Origin: Janthinobacterium sp. 344
GTDB taxonomy: Bacteria; Pseudomonadota; Gammaproteobacteria; Burkholderiales; Burkholderiaceae_D
Direction of reading: 5' to 3'
Length of the DNA: 64,000 bases
NCBI RefSeq assembly: GCF_900112025.1
Contig: NZ_FOKL01000001.1
Coordinates: 62,001-126,000, forward strand
The notes below the pieces were generated by a model. It did no database searches, had not been told where the DNA came from, and saw nothing but the letters and a program-made list of their open reading frames with translations. Position numbers and translations under genes: made by a program. Shown one piece after another: positions 1-10,140 of the stretch. Each line of letters begins with the position of its first letter. Within the stretch, counting starts at the first letter, position 1.

Positions 1-950
1 TCGGTCGGATCGACGGACCGCACGGTGGCGTCGCGCTCGCGCGGCGCCGGCGCCCAGTCGACCAGCGCGGAGAGGATCTCGCGCACGCCGAAGTTGTTGA
101 TGGCCGAACCGAAGAACACGGGCGTCTGCACGCCGGAGAGGAATTCCTCCAGGTTGAACGGATGCGAGGCGCCGTGCACCAGCTCCACTTCCATGCGCAA
201 TTGATCCATCTCCAGCGGGAACATCTCCTGCAGGCGCGGATTGTCGATGCCCTTGATGATTTCAAAGGCGCCATCGGCCTTTTCCTCGCCGGCCTTGAAC
301 AGCATGATCTCGTCATTCAGCAGGTGGTACACGCCGCGGAAGTTCTTGCCCATGCCGATAGGCCAGGTGACGGGCGCGCACTGGATCTTCAGCACCGATT
401 CGAGTTCGTCGAGCAGTTCCAGCGGATCGCGCGTCTCGCGGTCCATCTTGTTCATGAAGGTGACGATGGGCGTATTGCGCATGCGGCAGACGGCCAGCAG
501 CTTGATCGTCTGCGCTTCCACGCCCTTGGCCGCATCGATCACCATCAGCGCCGAGTCGACGGCCGTCAGCACGCGGTAGGTATCTTCCGAGAAGTCCTGG
601 TGGCCCGGGGTGTCGAGCAGATTGACGACGTGGTCGCGGAATTCGAACTGCATCACCGAGGACGCGACGGAAATGCCGCGCTGCTTCTCGATCTCCATCC
701 AGTCCGACGTCGCGTGGCGGCCCGATTTGCGCGCCTTGACCGTGCCGGCCATCTGAATCGCGCCCGAGAACAGCAGCAGTTTTTCCGTCAGCGTGGTCTT
801 GCCCGCATCCGGGTGGGAAATGATGCCGAAGGTGCGGCGGCGCTTGACTTCGCGCGCGATCACGGCCGGCGCCTTGCCGCTCGCTGACGCCGTGGCGCTG
901 TCCGCATTGTCGCTGGAATCGGGGGTAGTGATGTCGTTCTCGTTGGCCAT
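1..950 (-). CDS. prfC: Peptide chain release factor 3, N-terminal part (truncated by window edge)
   Basis: RF3 is the GTPase that removes RF1/RF2 from the ribosome after termination. The 316 residues visible contain the translational-GTPase motifs: the P-loop SHPDAGKT at about residues 45-52, DTPGHQDF (G3), and NKMDRE (G4). They continue in an open frame off the left edge. E. coli RF3 is about 529 residues, so roughly 60% is present. The ATG at 948-950 is chosen because the translation from it runs directly into the conserved GTPase region; it gives a Ser/Asp-rich N-terminal extension of about 30 residues. It is divergent from the chemotaxis receptor that follows. Confidence 0.93.
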   Translation of the reverse strand, partial: MANENDITTPDSSDNADSATASASGKAPAVIAREVKRRRTFGIISHPDAGKTTLTEKLLLFSGAIQMAGTVKARKSGRHATSDWMEIEKQRGISVASSVMQFEFRDHVVNLLDTPGHQDFSEDTYRVLTAVDSALMVIDAAKGVEAQTIKLLAVCRMRNTPIVTFMNKMDRETRDPLELLDELESVLKIQCAPVTWPIGMGKNFRGVYHLLNDEIMLFKAGEEKADGAFEIIKGIDNPRLQEMFPLEMDQLRMEVELVHGASHPFNLEEFLSGVQTPVFFGSAINNFGVREILSALVDWAPAPRERDATVRSVDPT

Positions 951-1135
951 ATTGGTGACCATAATATGGCCCTCGCAAAAAACCCTCGATTTTACAGAAG
1001 GATCGGCCTTCCGTGTGAACTGCTTCACTCTGGCGAACGGCAAAATCGCCTTCCCCCGGCGTACTTCATCAAGGGGTCACAATCCGCAGGCAACATTGCA
1101 CTGCAGAAATGTTGCCACCCTACCCTGGAAATCCC

Positions 1136-3190
1136 ATGAAAATCGTCCTCGCCCCCGCCATCCGCCTCATGCAGCGCTTGCGCCTGCTGCCCAAATTCAT
1201 GCTCGTCTGCCTGGTCTTCCTGCTGCCGCTGGCGCTGGCGACCACTTTGCTGATTTCGGAACTGGGCAAGTCGCTGGCCCAGGCGCAGGATGCGCAGCGG
1301 GGCGTGGCGTATGTGCGCCAACTGCAGGAAGGCACGCGCCTGCTGCAGCAGCGGCGCGGCCTGGAGCACTTGCGCCTGAGCGGCAAGGCGGGCATGGACA
1401 ACACGGCCATCAATGCGCGCGTCACGGCCGCGCTGGCCGCCCTGGCGCGGTTGCCGGCCGGCGCGGACCTGCCGCAGGCGGCCGCGCTGATGCAGCAGTG
1501 GCAAGCGCTGCTGGGCCGCCAGGCGGGCATCACGGCGCGCGACAGCTACGCGGCGCACACGGCGCTGCTGCGCCAGGCGGGCAAGCTGGGCCAGCTGGTG
1601 GCCGACCGTTCGCACCTGAGCCTGGACCCGGACGCGGGCGCCAACCACCTGAGTGCCGCCTTCACGGCCACCCTGCCCGACCTGGCCGAGAGCCTGTCGG
1701 ACATCGCCGGGCGCGGCGCGGCCTACATCGACACGGGCCTGTTCGAGGCCAATGAAGACCAGCTGGTCAACGCCAACGCCCTGATCGCGCGCCACGAACT
1801 GGAACGCCTGCCGGCCCGCTTCGATGAAATCCTCGCCGCCAAGCCGGCCCTGCAAGCCAGCCTGCAGCCGGCCCTGAAAGCCGTGCCGGCCGCCCTGGCC
1901 TTCCTCGAACGCACGAAGAATGAAGTGACGAATTCCTACGACCAGAGCTCGGGCGCGCAATTCCACGCGGCCGGCATGCAGGCCATCGATGCGCTGCAGG
2001 CGCTTTCCGGCGCCTCGGCCAGCGCGCTCGATGGCGTGCTGGCGCAGCGCATCGCCCGCGACCAGGCGCGCCGCGCGCTGATCCTGGCGGCCATGCTGCT
2101 GGTGCTGCTGGCCGCCGCCTACCTGTGCGCGGGCTTCTATGCCGCCTTTGCCCGCGATGTAGGCCAGCTGCGCGCGGCCGTGGGCGCGGCGGCGGCGGGC
2201 GACCTGTCGCAGCGCATCACGTCGCAGGCGCATGACGAGATCGGCGACCTGGTGCGCGACTTTGGCGCCATGACGCATGGCCTGGCCACGCTGGTGCAGG
2301 ACATCCGCGGCGGCGCTGCCGTCATCGCGGCGGCCGGCGCCGATATCGCGCAGGGCAACCTGGCCCTGTCCGGCCACACGGCCACGCAGTCCGAAGCGCT
2401 GGGCGCCACCGTGGACTCGATGCGCGAGCTGACGGCCACCGTGGGCCGCAACGAAGCCCACGTGGGACAGGGACGCACCCTGGTCGCTTCGGCAGCCGAC
2501 GTGGCCCTGCGCGGCGGCGACACCGTCAGCGCCGTGGTCGAGACCATGGCCTCGATCAAGGCCAGCTCGCACAAGATCGTCGACATCATCGGCGTCATCA
2601 ACGGTATCGCCTTCCAGACCAACATTCTGGCCTTGAACGCGGCCGTGGAAGCGGCGCGCGCGGGTGAACAGGGACGCGGCTTCGCCGTGGTGGCGGCCGA
2701 GGTACGCAGCCTGGCGCAGCGCTCCAGCGAAGCGGCGCAGCAGATCAAGCGCCTGATCGGCGATTCGGTGGCCACGGTGGACGCGGGTGGCGAACTGGTC
2801 AACGCGGCCGGCAGCACCATGCGGCAAGTCGTCGATGCGGTGCAGCAGGTGGCCGTGGTGATCGGACGCATCAGCAGCGCCGGCGCCGAGCAGAATGGCG
2901 AGATCGCGCAGATCAATGCGGCACTGGCGCGGATCGACGACATGACGCGCCAGAACGCGGGCCTGGTCGACGAAGCGCGTGCCGGCTCGCAGCGCCTGCA
3001 CCAGGAAGGCGAAGCGCTGACGCAAGCCGTCAGCCGCTTCCGCCTGGGTGAAAACGACGACGCCCATGCGCGCCGCACGACGGCGCCGCCAGCCCGCGAC
3101 GGCTTGCCCAGCGTGCGTCCGGCGGGCCTGTGGAGCGCGAATAAACCGCGCGTGCTATCACAAAATCGTGCAGAACGGCGCAAGGCTTGA
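1136..3190 (+). CDS. Methyl-accepting chemotaxis protein
   Basis: Membrane chemoreceptor signalling through CheW/CheA, 684 residues from ATG 1136 (GGAA lies just upstream; a second in-frame ATG at 1109 has no better ribosome site). Visible parts in order: TM1 about residues 21-43; a roughly 270-residue periplasmic region rich in helices with an early [11 protein letters not shown] stretch that recalls NIT-type sensor helices; TM2 about 314-337; HAMP about 335-388; then the cytoplasmic coiled coil. The hairpin tip, about residues 490-530, contains [19 protein letters not shown], the most conserved sequence of the family. No C-terminal CheR-binding pentapeptide is evident. The ligand cannot be inferred. 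It stands alone, not in a che operon. Confidence 0.92.
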   Translation: MKIVLAPAIRLMQRLRLLPKFMLVCLVFLLPLALATTLLISELGKSLAQAQDAQRGVAYVRQLQEGTRLLQQRRGLEHLRLSGKAGMDNTAINARVTAALAALARLPAGADLPQAAALMQQWQALLGRQAGITARDSYAAHTALLRQAGKLGQLVADRSHLSLDPDAGANHLSAAFTATLPDLAESLSDIAGRGAAYIDTGLFEANEDQLVNANALIARHELERLPARFDEILAAKPALQASLQPALKAVPAALAFLERTKNEVTNSYDQSSGAQFHAAGMQAIDALQALSGASASALDGVLAQRIARDQARRALILAAMLLVLLAAAYLCAGFYAAFARDVGQLRAAVGAAAAGDLSQRITSQAHDEIGDLVRDFGAMTHGLATLVQDIRGGAAVIAAAGADIAQGNLALSGHTATQSEALGATVDSMRELTATVGRNEAHVGQGRTLVASAADVALRGGDTVSAVVETMASIKASSHKIVDIIGVINGIAFQTNILALNAAVEAARAGEQGRGFAVVAAEVRSLAQRSSEAAQQIKRLIGDSVATVDAGGELVNAAGSTMRQVVDAVQQVAVVIGRISSAGAEQNGEIAQINAALARIDDMTRQNAGLVDEARAGSQRLHQEGEALTQAVSRFRLGENDDAHARRTTAPPARDGLPSVRPAGLWSANKPRVLSQNRAERRKA

Positions 3191-3247
3191 CACTCAAAAG
3201 TGTGCATGTAGGACAAGGACTACAATTTGGCCTCAAAATAGACTACA

Positions 3248-3280
3248 AAGTGGCGACTGCTAATCTTATGTTCGCCACTT
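3248..3280. promoter_or_regulatory. Inverted repeat in the leader of the Crp-type regulator
   Basis: The 230-base gap between the chemoreceptor and the Crp/Fnr regulator holds perfect 9-base arms AAGTGGCGA (3248-3256) and TCGCCACTT (3272-3280) with a 15-base spacer. It also holds an 8-base direct repeat GACTACAA at 3218-3225 and 3241-3248. This could be an operator, or a factor-dependent terminator for the chemoreceptor gene; there is no U-run. Confidence 0.35.
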
Positions 3281-3421
3281 ACATAAGCTTTTAAAGTAGC
3301 TACATCGCGATCTGCACCGCGCGGCCAGAAAAAACGCTGTTATCAGTTCGGTACAGCGGCATTTCAGGCCAGCAACGCTGGCAATCGCACTCCGATGTAA
3401 AAAAAGCCTGTGAGGAATAAA

Positions 3422-4231
3422 ATGAACCATACTCAACTTAGCACCCCGGTCCAGAAGAACCAGTTGCTGCCACGCGCCATGCCGGCGGCGGGCCGGGAGA
3501 TCAAGATTGCGTCCCGGGTTAGCCTCAGCAGTGCTCAACAGAATGAATTACTGGCCGCCTTGCCGCGCGCCGCGCTCGAATCGCTGTTCGAAGACCTCGA
3601 ACTGGTGGAACTGCCCTTCGGCAAGGAACTGTATGCCTACGGCAATCATCTGGAATACAGCTACTTCCCCACCACCGCCATCATTTCCTTGCTGTACGTG
3701 ATGGAAGATGGCGCCACGACGGAAATCGCCGTCGTCGGCCATGAAGGCGTGGCCGGTGCCTCGCTGCTGGCAGGCGAACGCGCCATGTGCACGGCCGTGG
3801 TGCAAAGCGCCGGCTACGGCTACCGCCTGAAAACGCAAAGCCTGCGCGACGCGTTCAACCAGGGCGGCGCCCTGCCCCAGCTGCTGATGCGCTACACCAA
3901 CGCCCTGTTTGCGCAAATGGCGCAGAACGCCGTCGGCGGCCGCCACAGCTCGATCGAGCAAAAACTGTGCCGCTGGCTGCTGGACCGCCTGGACCGTTCG
4001 CCATCGAATGAATTGAAAGTCACGCAGGAACTGATCTCCATCATGCTGGGCGTGCGCCGCGAAAGCATCACGGCCGCCGCCGGCAAGCTGCAGGAAGAAG
4101 GCTTGATCCACTATCGCCGCGGCAATATCACGGTGCTGGACCGCGCCGGCCTCGAATGCTATGCGGGCGAGTGCTACAAAGTGGCCAAGACGGAATACGA
4201 CCGGCTGCTGCGCGACGTGTCACGCTGCTAA
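3422..4231 (+). CDS. Crp/Fnr family transcriptional regulator
   Basis: 269 residues from the ATG at 3422, preceded by GAGGA at 3412-3416; a GTG four codons upstream overlaps that ribosome site and is rejected. A cyclic-nucleotide-binding-like beta-barrel domain spans about residues 40-150, and a winged helix (HTH_Crp) about 185-250. The recognition-helix region is LGVRRESITAAAGKL, and VRRES is typical of the group that lacks the Arg/Glu contacts used to bind cAMP. There are no N-terminal Fnr-type iron-sulfur cysteines. It ends in a strong terminator shared with the convergent kinase gene. Target and effector are unknown. Confidence 0.9.
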   Translation: MNHTQLSTPVQKNQLLPRAMPAAGREIKIASRVSLSSAQQNELLAALPRAALESLFEDLELVELPFGKELYAYGNHLEYSYFPTTAIISLLYVMEDGATTEIAVVGHEGVAGASLLAGERAMCTAVVQSAGYGYRLKTQSLRDAFNQGGALPQLLMRYTNALFAQMAQNAVGGRHSSIEQKLCRWLLDRLDRSPSNELKVTQELISIMLGVRRESITAAAGKLQEEGLIHYRRGNITVLDRAGLECYAGECYKVAKTEYDRLLRDVSRC

Positions 4232-4268
4232 GCGCCTGCCCTGCCGCCGTCAAGCCGGCGGCGGGCAC

Positions 4269-4304
4269 AAAAAAATGGCCGGGCACTTGCCCGGCCATTT
4301 TTTT
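4269..4304. terminator. Bidirectional intrinsic terminator
   Basis: Near-perfect hairpin with 16-base arms, 4269-4284 and 4289-4304, and loop ACTT. The GC core GGCCGGGC/GCCCGGCC is flanked by seven A on the left and seven T on the right, so it works in both directions between the convergent regulator (ending 4231) and sensor kinase (ending 4317). Confidence 0.92.
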
Positions 4305-4316
4305 GCCACAGCATCT

Positions 4317-5732
4317 TTATGCCTCGGCATCCGCATCGATGCCTTCCGGCTCCGGCGTCAGCGGCAGCGGAATCACGGCTTCCACGCACGTGCCCTTGCC
4401 GGCCGGGCCCTGCCGCACGGTGAGCGTCCCACCCAGCAGCAGTGCCCGCTCGCGCATGCCCAGCAAGCCGTGCGACATGGGCTTTTGCAGCGCATCTTCC
4501 GTGATGCCGATGCCGTCGTCGATGACGCGCAGCACCAGGCCGTGCTCGTTGCGCTTGAGGGTCACGCTGACCATGCCGGCGCGCGCATATTTGAGGATAT
4601 TCGTCAGCGATTCCTGCACGATGCGGAACAGGGCGATTGTCAGGGTCGCTTCGCGGTTATCGATGTTGATGGCCACGTCCGTTTCGCAGCGCACCGAGCT
4701 CATGCGCGCAAAATCCTCGCAATAACTTTCGATGGCGGCGCACAGGCCCAGGTTGTCCAGCAGGCTGGGGCGCAGGTCCTCGACGATGCGGCGCTTGAGT
4801 TCCACCGTTTCCAGCAGGGTCGCCTTGGCGCGGCGCAATTGCGCCGCCAGTTCCGGCTGCGTGTGCGCCAGTTGCTGCGTGACGGCGCCCAGGTCCATGC
4901 TGATCGACGTCAAGTTGGCGCCAAGTTCATCGTGCAGTTCGCGCGCCAGGCGCGCCTTCTCCACCTCATTGACGCTGATCAAATGACGCGACAGCACGGA
5001 TAATTGCTCCGTACGCTTGGTTACTGTCGACTCCAGGGTATCGTTGGCATTCTGCAACGCGTACTCGACGGCGGCGCGGTTCTGGAAACTGCGCCGCACG
5101 AGCTGGTAAAACATGATCAGCACGAGGATGGCCAGCGCATTGATGCCAATGCCGAGCAGCACGGCCTTCTGGTACTCGTGGTAAAAGGCGGCGCTGCCGG
5201 ACGACAGCGCTTCATTCTGTTCGCGCGTCATGATCACCACCTGCAGGCGGATCTCGTCCATCGTGGCGCGGTCATCGGTCACGCGCGAGATATTGACGAT
5301 CTCGGCCAGCCCGCCCTGCTTGTAGACCTCGATCGACTGTTGCAGCATCGACATTTTGCGGCGAATCAATGTTTTCAGCTGCGACAGGTTCTTCAGCTGC
5401 GTAGGACTGCCTGCCAGCAAAGTCTGCAGCTCATTGAATTCGTTGTCGATTTCGGTGGTGGCCGTCTTTGACGGGCCCAGGTAGGTTTCCGAGCCGGAAA
5501 TGAAATAGCCGCGCAAGCTGCTTTCCGCATCGAGCACCAGGACGTTCAGATACTGCAGGCGGTCGGCCACGCGCGCGCTCTGGCTGAGCAAGGCGTTCGT
5601 GCCCTTCAGCGACTGCAGATTATGGAAGAGGCTGAAACCATTGAGGACAAGCAGCAAGGCGCAGGTGACGCACAATATCGTCTTGTACAGGGGCAGGCGG
5701 TGATTCGGGGCCGGTTCGACGGTGAAATACAT
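4317..5732 (-). CDS. CHASE3-type sensor histidine kinase (NarX/UhpB-like HisKA_3)
   Basis: Membrane sensor kinase, 471 residues from ATG 5732; ATG 5744 is an alternative and the far-upstream start at 5855 gives an unlikely Arg-rich leader. TM1 is at about residues 16-36. The periplasmic segment contains ESSLRGYFISGSETYL, typical of CHASE3. TM2 is about 190-212, followed by a short coiled coil. The HisKA_3 box has the phospho-accepting His in RELHDELG (about residue 265), and the ATPase domain has DDGIG and GLLGMRERA. The probable partner response regulator lies just upstream on the same strand. Signal unknown. The 145-base gap to the regulator may carry a second promoter. Confidence 0.9.
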   Translation of the reverse strand: MYFTVEPAPNHRLPLYKTILCVTCALLLVLNGFSLFHNLQSLKGTNALLSQSARVADRLQYLNVLVLDAESSLRGYFISGSETYLGPSKTATTEIDNEFNELQTLLAGSPTQLKNLSQLKTLIRRKMSMLQQSIEVYKQGGLAEIVNISRVTDDRATMDEIRLQVVIMTREQNEALSSGSAAFYHEYQKAVLLGIGINALAILVLIMFYQLVRRSFQNRAAVEYALQNANDTLESTVTKRTEQLSVLSRHLISVNEVEKARLARELHDELGANLTSISMDLGAVTQQLAHTQPELAAQLRRAKATLLETVELKRRIVEDLRPSLLDNLGLCAAIESYCEDFARMSSVRCETDVAINIDNREATLTIALFRIVQESLTNILKYARAGMVSVTLKRNEHGLVLRVIDDGIGITEDALQKPMSHGLLGMRERALLLGGTLTVRQGPAGKGTCVEAVIPLPLTPEPEGIDADAEA

Positions 5733-5877
5733 CCTGATGTGCATCCTTAGCAAGGTTCGGCGCGGGAGAGAGCGCCGGCGCCGGCCAATTATAATCCTCG
5801 CCACAGACTGCTGCACTGCACAAGTCGTGCCTGTCCAGCTTGGCTGAGCGATCATGGTTCATGATCGCACCGCTGCG

Positions 5878-6510
5878 CTAGTCAAGCAAATTGTTTTTCA
5901 TTGCGTAATAGGTCAAGTCGCTGTTGGATTGCAAGCCCATTTTTTCCATGATGCGCGTGCGGTACGTGCTGACCGTCTTGATGCTCAGCGACAGGGCCAC
6001 GCCGATATCGGACACGGTGGCACCGCGCGCCAGGCGCAGGAAGACCTGGAACTCGCGGTCCGACAATTCCGTGTGCAATGCGGCATTCGTATCGCGGTCG
6101 AACGACTGCGCCAGCAACTCGCCCACGGTGGAGCTGACGTAGCGGCGCCCCTGGAACACGGTGCGCACGGCCGTCATCAGCTCATCGGCTTCGCATTCCT
6201 TGTTCAGATAGCCATTGGCGCCCATCTTGAACAGGTTCAGCGCATATTGCTGCGCAGGATAGCCGCTGAGTATCAGCACGGGCAATTCCGGCTGTCCCTG
6301 GCGGATCGTGCGCAAGGTATCGATGCCGCTCTGATCGGGCATGGCGATATCGAGCAACAGCACATCACATATTTCGCGGCGGGCGATATCGAGCGCTTCG
6401 CGCCCCGTACCGGCTTCCGCCACCACACTGAAGTCGCTTGACGACGAAAAAATCTGTTTGAATCCAGCTCGTACTATTTGGTGATCATCACAAATGGCAA
6501 CGCGTATCAT
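5878..6510 (-). CDS. NarL/FixJ-family response regulator
   Basis: 210 residues. The receiver domain has the acidic pair D8/D9, phospho-acceptor D54 (LLLDIAMPD) and a conserved Lys in the LNKE segment. A LuxR-type HTH occupies about residues 147-205 (LSDREFQVFLRLARG, then SIKTVSTYRTRIMEKMGL). It is encoded directly upstream of the HisKA_3 kinase, the standard pairing for this kinase class, so it is almost certainly its partner. The DNA upstream (6511-6700) is AT-rich and holds no other gene; it should contain the promoter. Confidence 0.93.
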   Translation of the reverse strand: MIRVAICDDHQIVRAGFKQIFSSSSDFSVVAEAGTGREALDIARREICDVLLLDIAMPDQSGIDTLRTIRQGQPELPVLILSGYPAQQYALNLFKMGANGYLNKECEADELMTAVRTVFQGRRYVSSTVGELLAQSFDRDTNAALHTELSDREFQVFLRLARGATVSDIGVALSLSIKTVSTYRTRIMEKMGLQSNSDLTYYAMKNNLLD

Positions 6511-6700
6511 TGTTTCCCCTTAAATTTTCCTGGCCTGGGAAAGACTACCGGAACCTGACGCTGCTCCGGTTCAGCGTTACTAACAAAAACGCAACATTAA
6601 CATTATATTCAAAATGGCGCGCGCCGCACGATACCCGACGCCGCATCCAAGCAGTATAGTCTGCCGGTATCAGACAACCCGGCCTATATTGGTACAAATC

Positions 6701-7105
6701 TTATTTTAGCAAGTTTAAAATCGCAATTAATTCATCGCGTATCCACGCGCGGTCCAGCGGCGCTTCCTGCGGCGCGACGGGTGCGAGCGGCAGCGGAGGC
6801 ACCTCGTCGATGACGGCATGCGCCGCGCCACGGCTGTCGAGCTTGTTGCGCGCGCCGCTGATGGTAAACCCCTGCTCGTACAGCAATTCGCGGATGCGCC
6901 GTATCAGCAGCACTTCATGGTGCTGATAATACCGGCGGTTGCCGCGCCGCTTGACCGGCTTGAGCTGCGAGAACTCCTGTTCCCAGTAACGCAGCACATG
7001 GGGCTTGACGCCGCACAACTCGCTCACCTCGCCGATCGTGAAGTAACGCTTGGCCGGAATGGGCGGCAAGGCGATCAACTCGGTTTTACTGATGCGCTCG
7101 TTCAT
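6701..7105 (-). CDS. MerR-family regulator at the end of the pheST-ihfA operon
   Basis: 134 residues from ATG 7105 (a GTG two codons upstream is the alternative). The N-terminal MerR HTH, about residues 18-85, shows YFTIGEVSELCGVKPHVLRY and RGNRRYYQ. The C-terminal tail is short, acidic/Pro-rich, and lacks the long coiled coil and metal-binding Cys of MerR proper. It follows ihfA by 10 bases and belongs to the same transcript, an arrangement widespread in proteobacteria. It resembles the short MlrA/CarA-like MerR group. Target unknown. Confidence 0.88.
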   Translation of the reverse strand: MNERISKTELIALPPIPAKRYFTIGEVSELCGVKPHVLRYWEQEFSQLKPVKRRGNRRYYQHHEVLLIRRIRELLYEQGFTISGARNKLDSRGAAHAVIDEVPPLPLAPVAPQEAPLDRAWIRDELIAILNLLK

Positions 7106-7115
7106 CGCCACTCAC

Positions 7116-7463
7116 TCAGGCAGCACGGGCCAGCGGACTGGTCTCTTCGACCATGCTTTTCAGCTTCTGGCTCGCATGAAAGGTCACGACACGGCGTGCC
7201 GTGATGGGAATCTCTTCGCCTGTCTTCGGGTTGCGGCCCGGCCGTTGCGGCTTGTCACGCAGCTGGAAATTGCCGAAACCCGACAATTTCACGGCTTCGC
7301 CGCGCTCGAGCGCATTGCGAATTTCGTCGAAAAAGGTTTCGACCATGTCTTTCGCTTCGCGCTTGTTCAAGCCCACCTGCTCGAACAACAGTTCGGCCAG
7401 TTCCGCCTTGGTCAAGGTGGGCAAATCTTTTTCCGCTTCCTGGCGCACTTTGGCAACCAGCAT
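7116..7463 (-). CDS. ihfA: Integration host factor subunit alpha (start uncertain)
   Basis: DNA-bending histone-like protein. The HU/IHF fold is complete: [20 protein letters not shown], the [21 protein letters not shown] arm base, and [21 protein letters not shown], the minor-groove arm. The called ATG at 7463 gives 115 residues, about 16 longer at the N-terminus than E. coli IhfA. The frame stays protein-like upstream to an ATT codon at 7527-7529 that has AGGG seven bases before it, so a still longer form cannot be excluded. Downstream of pheT and before the MerR gene, as in many proteobacteria. Confidence 0.93.
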   Translation of the reverse strand: MLVAKVRQEAEKDLPTLTKAELAELLFEQVGLNKREAKDMVETFFDEIRNALERGEAVKLSGFGNFQLRDKPQRPGRNPKTGEEIPITARRVVTFHASQKLKSMVEETSPLARAA

Positions 7464-7635
7464 GGCCCGATGCAGATCGGCGGCCAGTGCGGACTGCAGT
7501 ACGGCGGAATCAACGTCGCTGTTATTAATTTTCCTGCCCTGCCTTTTCTGTGCGCCCGAGCCCGCCACATGGCAAGCTCGTCTACGGTTGACGACGGAAA
7601 GGCCGTCACGCAAAAGGCGACGGCCAGTCCGGTAA

Positions 7636-10062
7636 TTACGAACGCAGTTTCGCGTCGTGACCCTGCTTTGCCGCTTCGATCAATACCGCCATCAGGCCGT
7701 CGACCACATCGTCTTGCAGGGTGTTTTGAGTATCTTGCAAGCTAATCCGGAAAGCAAGGCTTTTTTCATCCGCTTCCAGCCCTTTTCCACGATATTCATC
7801 AAACAAAACAATGGCTTGCACGATACGCGCTGCCGGGCTTGCCTTGGCGGCGGCGTGGAAACTGTCGAGCAGATCCTGCACGGCCACGGATTGCTTGACG
7901 ACCACGGCCAAATCGCGGCTGGCGCCAGGGAATTTCGAGATTTCCTGGTACACGGGCACCACGCGCTGCGTCAGTGCGGCGGCGTCGACTTCGAACAGCA
8001 CGGGCGCCAGCGGCAAGTCATACTTTTGCATCCAGCGCGGGTGCAATTCGCCAATAAAACCGATGACCTTGCCATCGAGCTCCACGTTGGCCGAGCGGCC
8101 AGGATGCAGGGCCGGATGCTCCGCCTTGGTGAAACGCAAGACCAGCGGCGCGAACAGCGCTTCCAGGTCCGCCTTCACGTCGAAGAAGTCGACGGTGCGG
8201 GACGGCTGGCCCCACTGCTCGTCCGCCACGGCGCCATACGCCATGGCAGCGACGCGTTTTGGCTGCGCGTGGCCGGCCACCGACAGGGGGCCGTTCTGCA
8301 CGCTGTCGTCGCGCTGGTAGATGGCGCCCACTTCGAAGATGCGCACGCGGTTCGTCTTGCGGTTCAGGTTATAGCGCACGTTGGCGATCAGGCTGCCGAT
8401 CAGGGACGAACGCATCACGCTCATCTGGCTGGCGATCGGATTCTGCAACTTGATCGGATGCGTGTTGCCCGAGAAATCACGCTCCCATGCCGTATCGACA
8501 AAGCTCATGTTAACCACTTCCTGGAAGCCCAGGTCGGCCAGCACGTGACGTACCGCAAACAGCGAGCGGGTATTTTCCGGCGCGATCTGCATCACGTTCG
8601 CGGCCACGGGCGGCAAGGTCGGGATGTTTTCAAAGCCGTACACGCGCGCCACTTCCTCGATCAAGTCTTCCTCGATCTCGATGTCGAAACGGTAGCTGGG
8701 CGAGGTCACGGAAAACACGCCGTCGGCCAGGGTGAATGGCAGGGCCAGGCGCGTGAAGATATCGGCAATCAGCTCGTCGTTGAGCGGCACGCCGATGACT
8801 TTTTGCGCGCGCGCCGTGCGCATGGCCACTGGCTGGCGCTGCGGCAGGTTCACCACGTGGTCGTCGACGGGGCCGACGGTGGTGGCTGGCGTGCCGCAGA
8901 TTTCCACGATCAGCGCCGTGATGCGCTCGATGTGCTCGACCGTGGTGGCGAAGTCGACGCCGCGCTCGAAGCGGTGCGCCGCATCGGTGGAGAAATTCAG
9001 GCGGCGCGCGCGGCCCTGGATGGCGTTCGGCCACCAGAATGCCGCTTCCAGATAGATGCTGTCCGTATCGTCCGATACCGAGCTGGCGTCGCCGCCCATG
9101 ATGCCGGCCAGCGATTCGATTTCCTGCTCGTCGGCGATGACGCCGATCCACTCGTCGACGGCGACGGTGTTGCCATTCAACAGTTTGACGGACTCGCCCG
9201 CCTTGCCCCAACGCACGTCGAGGCTGCCGTGGATCTTCGCCAGATCAAACACGTGGCTGGGACGGCCCAGTTCCAGCATGACATAGTTGGAAATGTCGAC
9301 CAGGGCCGACAACGGACGCTGGCCGCTGCGCTCGAGGCGCTGCTTCATCCAGTCCGGCGTGGCCGCTTTGGCATTCAAGCCACGGATGACGCGGCCCGTG
9401 AAACGGCCGCACAGGTCCGGCGCGCTCACTTTCACGGGCAGGATTTCATCGCTGGACACAGGCACCGTGCGGAACTGCGGCGCATGCAGGGGCACGCCCG
9501 TCAAGGCCGACACTTCGCGCGCCACGCCCAGCACGGACAGGCAATCGGCCTTGTTTGGCGTCAACTTGATGGTGAATTTCAAGTCATTCAGGGCGAAATA
9601 ATCGCGGAAATTCTGGCCGATCGGCGCGTCGTCCGGCAATTCCATCAGGCCGGCGTTTTCTTCCGACAATTTCAATTCGCGCGCGGAGCACAGCATGCCT
9701 TGCGACTCGACGCCGCGCAGCTGGCCCACCTTGATTTCAAACGGCTTGCCATCGGCGCCAGGCGGCAGCACGGCGCCCGCCATGGCGCACACGACTTTCA
9801 AGCCCGGACGCACGTTCGGCGCGCCGCACACGATGTTGAGCATGGTGCCCGTGCCGACATCGACCTGGCACACATTCAGGCGGTCCGCGTTCGGATGTTT
9901 CTCCATCTCCAGGACCAGGCCCACCACCACGTTCGAGAACGGGGGCGCGACTGGGTCGACGTCCTCGACTTCGAGACCGGACATGGTCAGCAGATGGGCC
10001 AGTTCGTCCGAAGTCATCTTCGGATCGACCATGGTACGGAGCCAGTTTTCGGAAAATTGCAT
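7636..10062 (-). CDS. pheT: Phenylalanyl-tRNA synthetase beta subunit
   Basis: 808 residues from ATG 10062 (GAAGG about seven bases upstream; a TTG two codons earlier is rejected). The N-terminal [14 protein letters not shown] leads into the OB-fold tRNA-binding domain, with B3/B4 editing region, B5 domain, catalytic-like core and a C-terminal ferredoxin-fold anticodon-binding domain ending in LRS. The length matches the usual 790-800. It forms an alpha2-beta2 enzyme with PheS, which precedes it by 78 bases in the same operon. Confidence 0.97.
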   Translation of the reverse strand: MQFSENWLRTMVDPKMTSDELAHLLTMSGLEVEDVDPVAPPFSNVVVGLVLEMEKHPNADRLNVCQVDVGTGTMLNIVCGAPNVRPGLKVVCAMAGAVLPPGADGKPFEIKVGQLRGVESQGMLCSARELKLSEENAGLMELPDDAPIGQNFRDYFALNDLKFTIKLTPNKADCLSVLGVAREVSALTGVPLHAPQFRTVPVSSDEILPVKVSAPDLCGRFTGRVIRGLNAKAATPDWMKQRLERSGQRPLSALVDISNYVMLELGRPSHVFDLAKIHGSLDVRWGKAGESVKLLNGNTVAVDEWIGVIADEQEIESLAGIMGGDASSVSDDTDSIYLEAAFWWPNAIQGRARRLNFSTDAAHRFERGVDFATTVEHIERITALIVEICGTPATTVGPVDDHVVNLPQRQPVAMRTARAQKVIGVPLNDELIADIFTRLALPFTLADGVFSVTSPSYRFDIEIEEDLIEEVARVYGFENIPTLPPVAANVMQIAPENTRSLFAVRHVLADLGFQEVVNMSFVDTAWERDFSGNTHPIKLQNPIASQMSVMRSSLIGSLIANVRYNLNRKTNRVRIFEVGAIYQRDDSVQNGPLSVAGHAQPKRVAAMAYGAVADEQWGQPSRTVDFFDVKADLEALFAPLVLRFTKAEHPALHPGRSANVELDGKVIGFIGELHPRWMQKYDLPLAPVLFEVDAAALTQRVVPVYQEISKFPGASRDLAVVVKQSVAVQDLLDSFHAAAKASPAARIVQAIVLFDEYRGKGLEADEKSLAFRISLQDTQNTLQDDVVDGLMAVLIEAAKQGHDAKLRS

Positions 10063-10140
10063 AATCAAGCCTTCAAATGGTCAAAGCTCACAGCGCGAGC
10101 GCACAGGCGCTCCAGCGCCATGAATCAAACGGAACAACGC

